Source: Chloroflexota bacterium
GTDB taxonomy: Bacteria > Chloroflexota > Dormibacteria > Dormibacterales > Dormibacteraceae
Reading direction: 5' to 3'
NCBI GenBank assembly: GCA_005880695.1
Contig: VBGR01000033.1
Span: 38,428 to 102,427, forward strand
Length of the DNA: 64,000 nt
Made by a program: the position numbers and the translations under genes. This document shows positions 44,859-54,610 of this stretch, piece after piece. Positions within the stretch are counted from its first letter, which is position 1. Each line of letters opens with the position of its first letter. The notes under the pieces are model-generated. The model did not search any database and was not told where the DNA came from. It saw only the letters and a list, made by a program, of their open reading frames with translations.

Positions 44859-45863
44859 TTACCGGACGGGCCAGAGCCTCCGCATCACGACCAGCAGCGG
44901 CGCGGCGTTGAAGATCGAGCTGTAGGTGCCGGAGATGATCCCGATCAGCAGCGCCAGTACGAAGCCCTTCAGAGTGTCGCCACCGAAGAGGAAGAGTGAG
45001 AGCAGCACCAGGACGACGGTGAAGCTCGTGATGATCGACCGCGCGGCCGACTGCATGATGCTGAGGTTCACGATCTGCTCGAACGTGAGCCGCTGGGCGA
45101 CGATCATGTTCTCGCGGATCCGGTCGAAGATGACGATCGTGTCGTGGACCGAAAAGCCCACCACGGTCAACACCGCGGTCAGGAACAGGCTGTCGACCTG
45201 GCCGAGCTGGCTACCGTGCCAGCCGAGGAAGGGAATCCCCTTGCCGAGGATCGAGAAGACGCCCGTGAGCAGGAAGACGTCGTGCAGCAGGGCGAGCAGT
45301 GCCGAACCGCCGAACTGGAGGCCGGCCCAGCCACCGCCCTGGACGCGCCGGAAGCGGAAGGTCAGATAGAGGAGGATGGCGAGCGACGCGGTGATCAAAG
45401 CCAGCAGTGCGCCCGTGATGATCTCGTTGGCGATCGTCGGACCGACGTTGTCGACCGACTTCACGTTGACTGTCGTGTTGAGCGCTTTGCCCAGCCGATC
45501 CTCAAAGCTCTTTTGCTGGATGGGATCCAGTGACTGTGTCCGGATGATGTAGTCGCCGTTGCCGGCCTGCTGGACGAGACCGCCACCGAACTGCTGGTCC
45601 ACGGCGCCCTGGACTTCTTGCAACGTCACCGGGCGGCCGAAAGTGACGTCGAAGGACGTCCCGCCGGAGAAGTCGATCCCGAGCAGGAAGCCCTGGGTGA
45701 CCAGGGAGACGATGCCCGGGATGATGATGACGAGCGAAAGCAGGAAGAACCAGTTCCTCTTGCCGACCAGGTTGAGCGTCCGGGGCCGCCGCGGGAGCGG
45801 CGCGACCTCGGCTACGTCTTCCGTTTCGTCGGACCTGGTCCGGGTCTCAGGCGGCCGCGCCAC
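44859..45863 (-). CDS. secF: Protein translocase subunit SecF
   Basis: SecF works with SecD to pull secreted proteins across the membrane using the proton gradient. The 334 residues have six predicted membrane helices, LGIDFSGGTSFDV at the start of the first periplasmic loop, VGPTIANEIITGALLAL, and VGFSVHDTIVIFDRIRENM in helix 4-5, all SecF signatures. The start is GTG, overlapping the end of secD by 17 bases. Confidence 0.95.
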   Translation of the reverse strand: MARPPETRTRSDETEDVAEVAPLPRRPRTLNLVGKRNWFFLLSLVIIIPGIVSLVTQGFLLGIDFSGGTSFDVTFGRPVTLQEVQGAVDQQFGGGLVQQAGNGDYIIRTQSLDPIQQKSFEDRLGKALNTTVNVKSVDNVGPTIANEIITGALLALITASLAILLYLTFRFRRVQGGGWAGLQFGGSALLALLHDVFLLTGVFSILGKGIPFLGWHGSQLGQVDSLFLTAVLTVVGFSVHDTIVIFDRIRENMIVAQRLTFEQIVNLSIMQSAARSIITSFTVVLVLLSLFLFGGDTLKGFVLALLIGIISGTYSSIFNAAPLLVVMRRLWPVR

Positions 45864-47328
45864 GAGTCACGCCGAGGAGGCGGATGTTGCGGAAGCCGCC
45901 TCCCAGGTTGAGAACGATCGCCAGCAGGTTGTGGGTGAGGATGATCGAGGAGATCAGGCTCACGAAGACGCCGATGCCCAGGGTGATGGCGAACCCTTTC
46001 ACGGGACCTGTCCCGAAGTAGGCGAGCACGAAGCAGGTGATCAGCGTCGAGGTATTTGAGTCGCGGATCGCGGGCCAGGCTCGCCGGACTGCCGCGTCGA
46101 CGGCGGCGCCGATGGTGCGGCCGGCCCGCATCTCTTCCTTGAAGCGCTCGAAGATCAGCACGTTGGCGTCGACGGCCATGCCGACGGAGAGGATGAAGCC
46201 GGCCAGGCCGGAGAGGGTCATCGTCACCGGGATGGACTTGAAGACCGCCAGCGTGATCGCGGCGTAGCCGATCAGCGCGGTGCTCGCGAGGAGGCCCGGC
46301 AGGCGGTAGTACAGGATCATGAAGAGCACCACGATGGCCAGGCCGATCAGGCCTGCCGCCAGGCTGCGCTTGACGGAGTCGGCGCCGAGGCTGGCGCTGA
46401 CGTCGGTCGACGACAGCACCTTCACGTTGGCCGGCAGCGCGCCCGAGTTGATCTGCAGCGCGAGGGTCGCCGCCGACTGGGCGGTGAAGCTGCCGGTGAT
46501 CGAGGCCTGTCCGCTCGGGATGGGGTTCAGGATTGTCGGGTTCGTCAGCAGCTTGCCGCCCTGCTCCGGCGGCAGCGCCAGAGACGTGGCCTTCGTGTCC
46601 CAGGTCGCGATGTCCTGGTCGGTCAGGTCCTCGAAGATCGCGATGTGACGCTGCGGGCAGTCGTTCCCCGCGCCGCTGCAGGCGTTGACCGCGTCGGTGG
46701 TCAGGGTCGAGAACGAGTTGGCGCCGTCCGAGTTGAAGTTGAGCAGCACCTGGTACTGGAGCCCATTGGTGTCGAGGCCGGAGCTGGCGCTGGTGACCTG
46801 GGAGCTGCCCAGGCCTGTCTTTTGTGGCTTGAACCCGGCCGAGCTCTGCCCCGTCGCGGGCGCATTCGGGTCCGCCACCCACTTCACGAAATCGAGGTGC
46901 GCCGTCTGGCCGAGGACCTCCTGCGCCCTGCTGCTGTTGACCCCGGCGAGGTCGACCACGACGCGGTCGGAGCCTTCGGGCTGGATGGAGGGCTCGCTGA
47001 CACCAAGGCGGTTGAGCCGGTTCTGGAACACGGAGACGGCGGTCGCCTGGACGTCGGCTTTGGTTCGCCCGGCCGGGATGTCGATCAGCTGGATGACGAG
47101 GTGGCTGCCGCCCTGGAGGTCGAGTCCGCGGACGATGTAGATCTGGCCGTTGTTGAGAGGCCACCAGTCGAAGTGCGGGTGGCCGCCGGCCTGAAATTCG
47201 GACACGGGGCCGGTCAGCGGGTAGTGGTTTGCGTAGCGATACAGGTAGCCCGCCCCGTCCACGAAAAGGGAGATCGCGAGGAGTGTGAGCACGACGATGC
47301 GGACGGGCCAACCAAGGACTAGCTGCAC
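45847..47328 (-). CDS. secD: Protein translocase subunit SecD
   Basis: SecD is the larger partner of SecF. The 493 residues begin with a membrane helix and VRGLDLQGGSHLVIQL. A large extracytoplasmic domain (about 60-300) follows, then a five-helix membrane bundle with SVGMAVDANVLIFERFKEEM, the family signature. A yajC gene is not between secD and the DUF2905 gene here. The start is GTG. Confidence 0.95.
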   Translation of the reverse strand: MQLVLGWPVRIVVLTLLAISLFVDGAGYLYRYANHYPLTGPVSEFQAGGHPHFDWWPLNNGQIYIVRGLDLQGGSHLVIQLIDIPAGRTKADVQATAVSVFQNRLNRLGVSEPSIQPEGSDRVVVDLAGVNSSRAQEVLGQTAHLDFVKWVADPNAPATGQSSAGFKPQKTGLGSSQVTSASSGLDTNGLQYQVLLNFNSDGANSFSTLTTDAVNACSGAGNDCPQRHIAIFEDLTDQDIATWDTKATSLALPPEQGGKLLTNPTILNPIPSGQASITGSFTAQSAATLALQINSGALPANVKVLSSTDVSASLGADSVKRSLAAGLIGLAIVVLFMILYYRLPGLLASTALIGYAAITLAVFKSIPVTMTLSGLAGFILSVGMAVDANVLIFERFKEEMRAGRTIGAAVDAAVRRAWPAIRDSNTSTLITCFVLAYFGTGPVKGFAITLGIGVFVSLISSIILTHNLLAIVLNLGGGFRNIRLLGVTRGAAA

Positions 47329-47340
47329 GAGTTTGAAAGT

Positions 47341-47547
47341 CTACTTAGCCCGGAGGAAGAGGTTCAAAGCCACGGTCAGGACGATGGAGATGAGGATCGA
47401 GGTGCCGAGCGGCGCATAGAGAGTGAAGCCGCCCCGCCGGACGGTGATGTCCCCCGGCAGTCCGAGCCGGCCGGTAAGCATGAGGACGGCCCCGACCACG
47501 GCGATGACCACCCCGAAGAAGACGAGGGACCGGCCGACTGTATCCAC
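47341..47547 (-). CDS. DUF2905 small membrane protein
   Basis: The 68 residues have two membrane helices flanking the loop LPGDITVRRGGFTLYAPLGT. The LPGDI...RRG...FYxPL pattern identifies the DUF2905 family. Its function is unknown, but it is very often found directly after ruvB, as here with a four-base gap. The start is GTG. Confidence 0.85.
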   Translation of the reverse strand: MDTVGRSLVFFGVVIAVVGAVLMLTGRLGLPGDITVRRGGFTLYAPLGTSILISIVLTVALNLFLRAK

Positions 47548-47551
47548 GCCC

Positions 47552-48580
47552 TCAGAGTAAAGACGTTTGCTGGACGGTAGGGCCGGGGGGCTCGAGTCCG
47601 AGGTGACGGTAAGCCAGCGCCGTGGCGGTCCGGCCCCGGCTGGTGCGCTGGATGAACCCGCTCTGCATCAGGAACGGCTCATAGACGTCCTCGATCGTCT
47701 CCGGCTCCTCGCTTAGTGCCGTGGCGATGGTGTCAAGGCCGACCGGCCCGCCGGCGAACTTGTGGATGATCGTCTCCAGGATCCGGCGGTCGAGCTGGTC
47801 CAGGCCCTCCGCGTCGATGTCGAGCATCGACAGCGCCTTCTTCGTCACGTCCAGCGAGGCGGCCCCTTCCGCCCGGACCTGGGCGTAGTCGCGGACGCGG
47901 CGCAGCAGCCGGTTGGCGATTCTGGGCGTGCCCCGCGAGCGGCGGGCGATCTCGTCGACAGCCGCCTCCTCGACGTCGAGCGCCAGGATCCGGGCAGACC
48001 GCCTCACGATCCGGGCCAGCTCGTCGCGGGTATAGAAGTCGAGCCGGTAGGTGGCACCGAACCGATCGCGCAGCGGCGAGCTGAGCAGGCCCTGTCGGGT
48101 GGTCGCGCCGACGCAGGTAAAGCGGTTCAAGGGGATGCGCGCGGTGCTCGCGCCGACTCCCTTGCCGAGCACCGTGTCGAAGACGAAGTCCTCCATCGCC
48201 GGGTAGAGCGACTCCTCGACGACGCGCTGCAGGCGGTGGATCTCGTCGATGAAGAACACGTCCCGCTCGGACAGGTTCATCAGGATCGAGCCCAGCGCGC
48301 CGGCGTGGTCGATGGCCGGTCCTGAGGTGGTGCGGATGGAGACGCCCAGCTCATTCGCGACGATGTTGGCGAGCGTGGTCTTGCCGAGGCCCGGCGGTCC
48401 CGCCAGGAGCACGTGCTCGACCGGCTCGCCCCGCCGCTTGGCCGCCTCCAGCTGGATGGAAAGCTGCTCCCGGACCGCCTCCTGGCCGACGTACTCGTCG
48501 AGGCTTCGTGGACGCAGGCTCTGGTCGAGCTGGTCCTCCTCGGGCGTCGCGCCGCTGCTGACGAGGCGGTCGTCCGTCAT
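47552..48580 (-). CDS. ruvB: Holliday junction branch migration helicase RuvB
   Basis: RuvB is the AAA+ motor that moves Holliday junctions. The 342 residues show [19 protein letters not shown], Walker [16 protein letters not shown], Walker [11 protein letters not shown] and [18 protein letters not shown] (sensor 1 and arginine finger), then a winged-helix domain. The ATG overlaps the ruvA stop by four bases. Confidence 0.97.
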   Translation of the reverse strand: MTDDRLVSSGATPEEDQLDQSLRPRSLDEYVGQEAVREQLSIQLEAAKRRGEPVEHVLLAGPPGLGKTTLANIVANELGVSIRTTSGPAIDHAGALGSILMNLSERDVFFIDEIHRLQRVVEESLYPAMEDFVFDTVLGKGVGASTARIPLNRFTCVGATTRQGLLSSPLRDRFGATYRLDFYTRDELARIVRRSARILALDVEEAAVDEIARRSRGTPRIANRLLRRVRDYAQVRAEGAASLDVTKKALSMLDIDAEGLDQLDRRILETIIHKFAGGPVGLDTIATALSEEPETIEDVYEPFLMQSGFIQRTSRGRTATALAYRHLGLEPPGPTVQQTSLL

Positions 48581-49179
48581 CGCTTACCGAGGGACTTGAG
48601 CGCGTGGGCTAGAGCTTCGTTCGCCGTGGGCTGGGCGCCCCAGTCGACCGACTCGAGTCCGGAACGCGCCTCCTGGGCGCTGAAGCCGAGGCCGCGCAGC
48701 GTCTCCTCGATCTGCTTGGGCAGCTGGCCGTCGCCGGCAGCCGCGGCGGCCCGGGGCAGGGCGAGCAGCGCCTCCTCGGCCTCCAGCTTGGGCTTCAGGT
48801 CGATGATCACCTTCTGGGCGGTGCGCGGCCCGACGCCCGGCGCCCGCCTGATCGGCGCCACGTCCTCGGCCAGGATTGCTCGCTTCAGGAGGTCGAGGTT
48901 CGCCGAGCTGAGGATGGCCAGGCCGACTTTCGGCCCGACGCCGTCGACCTCGATCAGGAGCTCGAACATCTCCAGCTCCTCCGGCGTGGCGAAGCCGTAG
49001 AGGGCGAGCTGGTCCTCGCGCACGTGGGTGTGGACGAAGACCTCCGTCTCGCCCCCGGGAGCGGGCAGGCGATCACGGGCGGACAGCGTCAGGCTGAGCA
49101 CGTAGCCGACGCCGTTGACGTCGAGGAGAAGCTCTTCCGGCGTTAGCCGCTTGACGCGGCCGCGGAGATAGCCGATCAC
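48577..49179 (-). CDS. ruvA: Holliday junction branch migration protein RuvA
   Basis: RuvA binds four-way junctions and loads RuvB. The 200 residues contain the OB domain ([20 protein letters not shown]), two helix-hairpin-helix motifs ([16 protein letters not shown] and [14 protein letters not shown]) and the C-terminal RuvB-binding domain ([14 protein letters not shown]). The start is GTG, overlapping ruvC by four bases. Confidence 0.96.
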   Translation of the reverse strand: MIGYLRGRVKRLTPEELLLDVNGVGYVLSLTLSARDRLPAPGGETEVFVHTHVREDQLALYGFATPEELEMFELLIEVDGVGPKVGLAILSSANLDLLKRAILAEDVAPIRRAPGVGPRTAQKVIIDLKPKLEAEEALLALPRAAAAAGDGQLPKQIEETLRGLGFSAQEARSGLESVDWGAQPTANEALAHALKSLGKR

Positions 49180-49661
49180 GTTGCAACCATCCTCATCCGC
49201 CGGCTGCGCAGATGGCAGACGGCGATCGCGATGGCGTCCACCGCGTGGTCGGAGCCCGGAGCCGGGTCCAGCCGCAGCTGGACCGCCAGCATGCGCGCCA
49301 TCTGGGCCTTGCCGGCCATGCCGTACCCGGTCATGGTGACCTTGACCTGCGCCGGCTTGTACTCGTGGACGGCGACGCCTCGGGATTCCAGCAATGCCAG
49401 GACCACCCCGCGGGCTTGGGCCACCCCAATGACGGAGGTGCGGTTGCTGCCCATGAAGACCTCTTCGAGTGCCGCCTCCTGGACCGGCGTGCCGTCCAGC
49501 AGGCGCTCCAGCTCGCGCTGGATCTGGAGCAGGCGCTTGCCCGACGTCAGGCCGGCCGCGGTCTTGATCGTCCCGCAGGCGAGGACCTCGGGGGGGTCGC
49601 CCAGGATGGCGTAGCCGGTGGCCGCCAGGCCCGGGTCGACGCCGAGCGTCAGCCCAGGCAT
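49176..49661 (-). CDS. ruvC: Crossover junction endonuclease RuvC
   Basis: RuvC cuts Holliday junctions. The 161 residues show the acidic catalytic residues in GVDPGLAATGYAI (Asp), LEEVFMGSNRTSVIGVAQAR (Glu) and SDHAVDAIAIAV (His/Asp pair). Length is typical. It starts the ruvCAB run, 54 bases after yebC on the same strand. Confidence 0.95.
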   Translation of the reverse strand: MPGLTLGVDPGLAATGYAILGDPPEVLACGTIKTAAGLTSGKRLLQIQRELERLLDGTPVQEAALEEVFMGSNRTSVIGVAQARGVVLALLESRGVAVHEYKPAQVKVTMTGYGMAGKAQMARMLAVQLRLDPAPGSDHAVDAIAIAVCHLRSRRMRMVAT

Positions 49662-49715
49662 GGCGTCTGGTGCAGGTGGTCTGGGGTCCCCGCGAAATCG
49701 GCTTTCGCCGGGTTC

Positions 49716-50471
49716 TCAGACCTGGGCTGAGACTCGTTCAAGGACGTCGGCTGGGATGTCGAAGTTGGCGTAGACCTGCTGGACGTCGTCGTCCTCCTCC
49801 AGCGCCTCCATCAGGCGCAGAACCGCGGGAGCTTTGTCCTCCTCCACGGCGACGGTTGTCTTCGGCTGCATCGTGAGCTCGGCGTTCTCAACCTTGACGC
49901 CCTGGGCCTCGACCGCCTGCCGGACCTTCTCGAAGTCGTTCGGCCTGGTGGCGATCTCGATCGACTTGCCCTCGACCTGGATGTCCTCCGCCCCGGCTTC
50001 GATGGCGGCGAGGCTGACCTCGTCCGGGTCCTGCTTTCCGGCGTCGACGTCGAGCACACCCTTGCGCTCGAACATCCAGGCCACCGAGTTGGACTCGCCG
50101 AGGTTGCCGCCGTACTTCGAGAAGAGGTGCTTCAAAGAGGCCGAAGTCCGGTTCCGGTTGTCGGTGACCGCGTCAACCATGATTGCCACCCCGGCAGGGC
50201 CGTAGCCCTCATAGCGAACCTCCTCCAGCCTCTCCCCCGCGGCAGCGCCGGTGCCGCGGTCGACCGCCGACTTGATCTTGTCGGCGGGCATGTTGGCCTC
50301 GCGTGCCTTCTGGACGGCCAGCCGGAGCCGGAAGTTGCCATCGGTGCTGCCGCCGCCTTCCTTGGCGGCAATCGTGATCTCTCGAGCCACCTTGGTGAAG
50401 GCCTGGCCGCGCTTGGCATCCACGATCGCCTTCTTGTGCTTGATACCGGCCCACTTCGAGTGGCCGCTCAT
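49716..50471 (-). CDS. yebC: YebC/PmpR-family transcriptional or translational regulator
   Basis: The 251 residues match the YebC family: MSGHSKWAGIKHKKAIVDAK, GGSTDGNFRLRLAVQKAREA and GYGPAGVAIMVDAVTDNRNR. Members act as DNA-binding regulators or, in recent work on the family, as helpers of translation through proline stretches. The order yebC-ruvC-ruvA-ruvB is widespread. A LexA-like palindrome lies just upstream of the ATG. Confidence 0.94.
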   Translation of the reverse strand: MSGHSKWAGIKHKKAIVDAKRGQAFTKVAREITIAAKEGGGSTDGNFRLRLAVQKAREANMPADKIKSAVDRGTGAAAGERLEEVRYEGYGPAGVAIMVDAVTDNRNRTSASLKHLFSKYGGNLGESNSVAWMFERKGVLDVDAGKQDPDEVSLAAIEAGAEDIQVEGKSIEIATRPNDFEKVRQAVEAQGVKVENAELTMQPKTTVAVEEDKAPAVLRLMEALEEDDDVQQVYANFDIPADVLERVSAQV

Positions 50472-50481
50472 GCGATCTCTC

Positions 50482-50495
50482 CGAACATAATTTCG
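50482..50495. promoter_or_regulatory. LexA-like box upstream of yebC-ruvCAB
   Basis: CGAAC-ATAA-TTTCG differs from the LexA consensus at one base and is centred 18 bases before the yebC ATG. The inverted arms CCGAA and TTCGG are perfect. On the - strand a TAGAAT lies just upstream of it, so a bound repressor would cover the transcription start. Control of ruv genes by LexA is common. Confidence 0.5.
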
Positions 50496-50501
50496 GGCAT
50501 T

Positions 50502-51650
50502 CTAGCCTAGGTGGATCCGTACGAAACGGCGACGGCCGACCTGGAGCACGTCTCCATTTTGAAGCCGCGCGTCGGCTCCGACCTTCTCACCCGCGACACG
50601 CACGCCGCCCTGCTCGGCCAGCCGACGCGCCGCCCCCCGACTGGCCGCCAGGCCGAGCTCGACCATCGCCGCGACCAGCTCAGCGCTGGATACCGTGCGC
50701 TCTTCGATCTCGCTCGGGGTCTCTCGCTTGCGGAATTTCGAGTCGAAGTCGGCCTCCGCCCTGGCTGCCGCCGCGGGCCCGTGAAGGCGCTCGACGAGCC
50801 GCCGGGCGACCTCTGCCTTGGCGTCCCGGGGATGGGCCGGCAGTGCGGTCTCGCCGAGGTCGAGCAGCAGGCGCGCGTACTTCGGCGTCATCGCATCGGG
50901 CAGCGACATCACCTTGCCGTAGATCTCCTCCGGCGGCTCCGCGATCCCGATGTAGTTGTTGAGCGACTTGCTCATCTTCTGCGTTCCGTCCAGGCCCTCC
51001 AGGAGCGGAAAGACGGCGACGTCTTGCGGCGGCAGCCCATAGGCGCGCTGGACCTCGCGACCGAACAGCAGGTTGAACAGCTGGTCGGTCCCGCCGATCT
51101 CGACGTCGGCCTTGATGGCGACCGAGTCGTACGCCTGGTTGAAGGGGTAGAGGATCTCCTGGGCGCCGATGGCGTGCCCGCCTCGCAGCCGTGACGCGAA
51201 ATCCTCTCTCTGCAGCACCTGCTGGAGAGTGGCCGTGCCGAGGAGCCGGATCACGTCGACCATGGTCATCCCGCCCAGCCACTCCGAGTTGCCGCGGACC
51301 TCAACCAGCTCTGGATCGAGCACCTTATAGGCCTGCGCGAAGTAGGTCTTGGCATTGGCGTCCACCTGCTCCCGGCTCAAGACCGGCCGGGTCTCGGACC
51401 GCCCGCTCGGATCGCCGATCAGAGCCGTGAAGTCGCCCACGATGAGAACCGCTGTGTGGCCGGCGTCCTGGAAGGCTCTCAGCATGTCTAGCACGACCAG
51501 GTGGCCGACGTGGATGTCCGGCGCCGTCGGGTCAAGTCCCAGCTTGACGCGTAGCCTCTCGCCAGCCCGGAGGCGGCGCTGGAGGTTGCCCTCATCGTGG
51601 ATCTCGATGGCGCGGGCGCGCAGCCGGTCCCAGAGTTCGTCGGGAGTCAC
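50502..51650 (-). CDS. tyrS: Tyrosyl-tRNA synthetase
   Basis: TyrRS charges tRNA-Tyr. The 382 residues show the HIGH-like HVGH in GLDPTAPDIHVGHLVVLDML, GGTDQLFNLLFGREVQRAYG and the KMSKS loop GTQKMSKSLNNYI. An S4 RNA-binding domain forms the C-terminus (RRLAEQGGVRVAGEKV). The sequence is of the subgroup that resembles TyrZ (DPTAPDIHVGH). The start is GTG. Confidence 0.95.
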   Translation of the reverse strand: MTPDELWDRLRARAIEIHDEGNLQRRLRAGERLRVKLGLDPTAPDIHVGHLVVLDMLRAFQDAGHTAVLIVGDFTALIGDPSGRSETRPVLSREQVDANAKTYFAQAYKVLDPELVEVRGNSEWLGGMTMVDVIRLLGTATLQQVLQREDFASRLRGGHAIGAQEILYPFNQAYDSVAIKADVEIGGTDQLFNLLFGREVQRAYGLPPQDVAVFPLLEGLDGTQKMSKSLNNYIGIAEPPEEIYGKVMSLPDAMTPKYARLLLDLGETALPAHPRDAKAEVARRLVERLHGPAAAARAEADFDSKFRKRETPSEIEERTVSSAELVAAMVELGLAASRGAARRLAEQGGVRVAGEKVGADARLQNGDVLQVGRRRFVRIHLG

Positions 51651-51669
51651 GCGAAGAGGTTAGAGATCG

Positions 51670-52230
51670 TCAGCCGGTCGGGTTGGCGGAGACCCCGATC
51701 CCGTTGAACCAGGCGGCGGGATCGCCCGGGACGACCGGAGAGAAGAGCAGCAAGACCGGCTGCCCCAACGCCGAGATGATGGTTGGGGCCAGCGAGGACT
51801 GGTGGATCCGCGTCGACATCGTGATCTCAGCAGCGTCAGCCGAGCCTGCGGGTGGATGCGAGGAGGCCTCCAGCAGGGCCAGCGTCACCGTGACGCCGAC
51901 GATCGCGGTGGCCAGCCCGATGAGCAGGCCGAGCAGATGGTCGAACGCCACGTAAGTGACCTGGATCTGCTTGTGGAAGCCCGCAGCGAACCCCTCCACG
52001 AGCAGCGTGATGAAGGCGACCAGGACGAAGTAGGACACGATCAGGGAATCGGGCGTGTTCCAGTTCGGCACCGATTGCTGGAGGACGCTCGCCGCGGTAG
52101 GCGCGATGTAGGTCCCGACGAGGAATCCCAGGTAGAGGCCGAAGAAACCGATGATCCGGTGGATCAGGCCGGTGTAGAAGCCGACCACCCCGTAGAGGAT
52201 GATCGCCACGAGGATCAGGATGTCGATCAA
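51670..52230 (-). CDS. CvpA family membrane protein
   Basis: The 186 residues have about four membrane helices with the family layout: DILILVAIILYGVVGFYTGL near the start, a conserved small-residue loop, and VAFDHLLGLLIGLATAIVGV. CvpA proteins were named for colicin V production. Their general role is poorly defined and may relate to envelope homeostasis. The start is TTG, overlapping the pheT stop as TTGA. Confidence 0.85.
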   Translation of the reverse strand: MIDILILVAIILYGVVGFYTGLIHRIIGFFGLYLGFLVGTYIAPTAASVLQQSVPNWNTPDSLIVSYFVLVAFITLLVEGFAAGFHKQIQVTYVAFDHLLGLLIGLATAIVGVTVTLALLEASSHPPAGSADAAEITMSTRIHQSSLAPTIISALGQPVLLLFSPVVPGDPAAWFNGIGVSANPTG

Positions 52231-54602
52231 CGGCTCTTGGCCCCGAACTCGGATTCCAGCCTGCGCCGCGTCTGGTCCATAAGCTGATCCACTTCCGAGT
52301 CGGTGAGAGTGCGCTCGGGCGATCGGAAAGTCAAGGCGAAGGCGAGGCTCTTGACGCCTGCGCCCAGCTCCGGCGACCGGTACTCGTCGAAGGCTCGGAC
52401 CTGCTCCAGCAGGTCCCCGGCGACTTCCCTGATGGCGGTCTGGACGGCCGCGGTCGGCTGGTCCTCCGGCAACACCACGGCAAGGTCGCGCTGCACTGCC
52501 GGGAAGCGCGGCAGCGGACGGACCTGGCGCGGTTTGGCGGCCCCGAGCAGCGATCCCAGGTCGAGCTGGACTGCGACGACCCGCCCGTCGAGGTCGAAGT
52601 CCGCGCCCAGCGAAGGGTGCAGCTCGCCCAGGAGGCCCACCTGGGCGCCGTCGAGCAGGATGGCGGCAGTCCGCCCCGGGTGAAAGAGCGCGTCCGTGGC
52701 ACGTTCGTACGCGGGGGCCGGCAGGCTCAGGGCGTGAGCGAGGCGATCCGTGACGGCTTTGAGGAGCAGGAATCCTTCCCGGCCGGCCGCCGGAGTGCCG
52801 CCCGTGTGGGCCAGCGCGGCTACCGTCAACGGCTCGTCGGCGAGTCCGGACGGATCCTGGCTGCGGGCCAGGTAGACGCGGGCCAGCTCGAAGAGGCGGA
52901 CCTGAGGGCGGCCCCGGTTCTGGTTCAGCCGGGCGACCTGGAGGAGAGATGGCAGCAGCGAAGTCCGCATCGCGTCGAGCTCTTCGCTCATCGGATTCAG
53001 CAGCCGGCGCATCCGCCCGGCCAGGCCGAGCTTCTCGAGCAGAGCGGAGGAAACCAGCGCCGGCGTGACCGCCTCGGCAAAGCCGGCCCCGGCCAGCACC
53101 TGGCGGATGGTTTCCTGAGGTCGCGAGGTGGGAGCAGGCGTCCAGCTTTCGTGCCGGCGGCCGGGCAAGGTCGGCGGGATGCGGTCGACGCCGTAGATCC
53201 GGCCCACCTCCTCGACGACATCCTCAGGGATGGCGACATCGAGCCGGAAGACCGGCACCATCACGTCCCAGTCGCCGCCGTCCTGGACCCGGGTCTGGAA
53301 GCCGAGCCGGTCGAGGATGGCGCGCGATTCGGTGAGCGGCACGTGCGCGCCGAGGAGGGCATCGATCTTTTCCGGCGTGACGTGGACCCGGATCGGCTCC
53401 TGCGGCCGCGGGTAGAGATCGATCCACTCGCGGTGGACGGTGCCTCCCGCCCACTCCCTGACCAGCGCGGTGACGCGGCGGGCGCCGGCCAGGGCCAGCT
53501 CAGGCGCGAGACCCTTCTCGTGCCGCGCCGATGCTTCAGTGCGCAAGCCCAGCGCACGTGAGGTGCCGCGGATGTTGACGCCGTTCCAGCCGGCCGACTC
53601 GATGAGGACGTCCGTCGTGTCCTCCTGTACGGCCGACGCCTCGCCGCCGATGACGCCGCCGATGGCGACCGGGCCCTCACCGTCGGCGACGACCAGCATG
53701 GCCGCGCTCAAGCGCCGGGTCTGTCCATCCAGACAGAGGAGCGACTCGCCGTCGCGAGCGCGCCTGACCCGGAGCTCGTCGCCGCGCAGGCGCCGGAGGT
53801 CGAAGGCGTGCGTGGGCTTGCCGTACTCGAGCATGCCGTAGGCCGTGGCGTCGACCACGTTGTTGATCGGGCGCACGCCCGCGAGGCGGAGGCGGACCTG
53901 GACCCAGGCCGGCGAGGGCCCGACCCTGAGGCCGCTAACCAGGGCCGCTACGAACCGCGTGCAGAGGTCGGGCTCCTCGATCGCGATCTTGATGAGGTCG
54001 ACGGCGGGCGGGTCCTCGCCCTCGATGAAAGGCGGCATGAAGTCGCGCTTCATGGGGCGCCCGCTGACCGCCGCCAGCTCCCGACCGATGCCCATATGAC
54101 CCAGGCAGTCGGGCCGGTTCGGGGTCACCTCGATGTCGAGCACCGCATCGAGTGGAAAGAGCTCGCCGAGGGACTGCCCAGGCTTGCCCTCAGCCAGCAG
54201 CATGATCCCGGAGTGGTCCTCGCCGAGAAGCAGCTCGGCGGCCGAGCACATCATCCCCCGGCCTTCCTCGCCGGCGATCTTGGCGTCCCGGACCTGCTTT
54301 CCGCTGGGAACGACGGTGCCCGGGAGGGCGACCGGCACCAGGGTCCCGGCCCTCGCGTTAGGGGCGCCGGCGATGATCTGGCGGGTTTCCGCGCCGAGGT
54401 CGACCTGGTGGATCCAGAGCGGGTCGCGCGAACTCGGGTGCGGGCGCTGCTCCAGGACCTTGCCGACCACGATCGCGGAGAGGTCGATGACGAGGAGGGA
54501 CTCGACCTTGCTGCCGGACATCGTGAGCAGGCTTGCGGCTTCCTGCGGAGTCAGTCCGTCGAGGTCCACGAAGTCTCCGAGCCAGCGGTAGCTAACTCGC
54601 AC
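52227..54602 (-). CDS. pheT: Phenylalanyl-tRNA synthetase beta subunit
   Basis: PheT with PheS forms the heterotetrameric PheRS. The 791 residues start with the short N-terminal region VSYRWLGDFVDLDGLTPQEA. Next come a tRNA-binding OB domain (IIAGAPNARAGTLVPVALPG), B3/B4 editing domains, B5 and the C-terminal ferredoxin-like anticodon-binding domain (FPAVQRDLAVVLPEDQP). Length is typical. The start is GTG, eight bases after pheS. Confidence 0.96.
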   Translation of the reverse strand: MRVSYRWLGDFVDLDGLTPQEAASLLTMSGSKVESLLVIDLSAIVVGKVLEQRPHPSSRDPLWIHQVDLGAETRQIIAGAPNARAGTLVPVALPGTVVPSGKQVRDAKIAGEEGRGMMCSAAELLLGEDHSGIMLLAEGKPGQSLGELFPLDAVLDIEVTPNRPDCLGHMGIGRELAAVSGRPMKRDFMPPFIEGEDPPAVDLIKIAIEEPDLCTRFVAALVSGLRVGPSPAWVQVRLRLAGVRPINNVVDATAYGMLEYGKPTHAFDLRRLRGDELRVRRARDGESLLCLDGQTRRLSAAMLVVADGEGPVAIGGVIGGEASAVQEDTTDVLIESAGWNGVNIRGTSRALGLRTEASARHEKGLAPELALAGARRVTALVREWAGGTVHREWIDLYPRPQEPIRVHVTPEKIDALLGAHVPLTESRAILDRLGFQTRVQDGGDWDVMVPVFRLDVAIPEDVVEEVGRIYGVDRIPPTLPGRRHESWTPAPTSRPQETIRQVLAGAGFAEAVTPALVSSALLEKLGLAGRMRRLLNPMSEELDAMRTSLLPSLLQVARLNQNRGRPQVRLFELARVYLARSQDPSGLADEPLTVAALAHTGGTPAAGREGFLLLKAVTDRLAHALSLPAPAYERATDALFHPGRTAAILLDGAQVGLLGELHPSLGADFDLDGRVVAVQLDLGSLLGAAKPRQVRPLPRFPAVQRDLAVVLPEDQPTAAVQTAIREVAGDLLEQVRAFDEYRSPELGAGVKSLAFALTFRSPERTLTDSEVDQLMDQTRRRLESEFGAKSR

Positions 54603-54610
54603 TTCTCATC

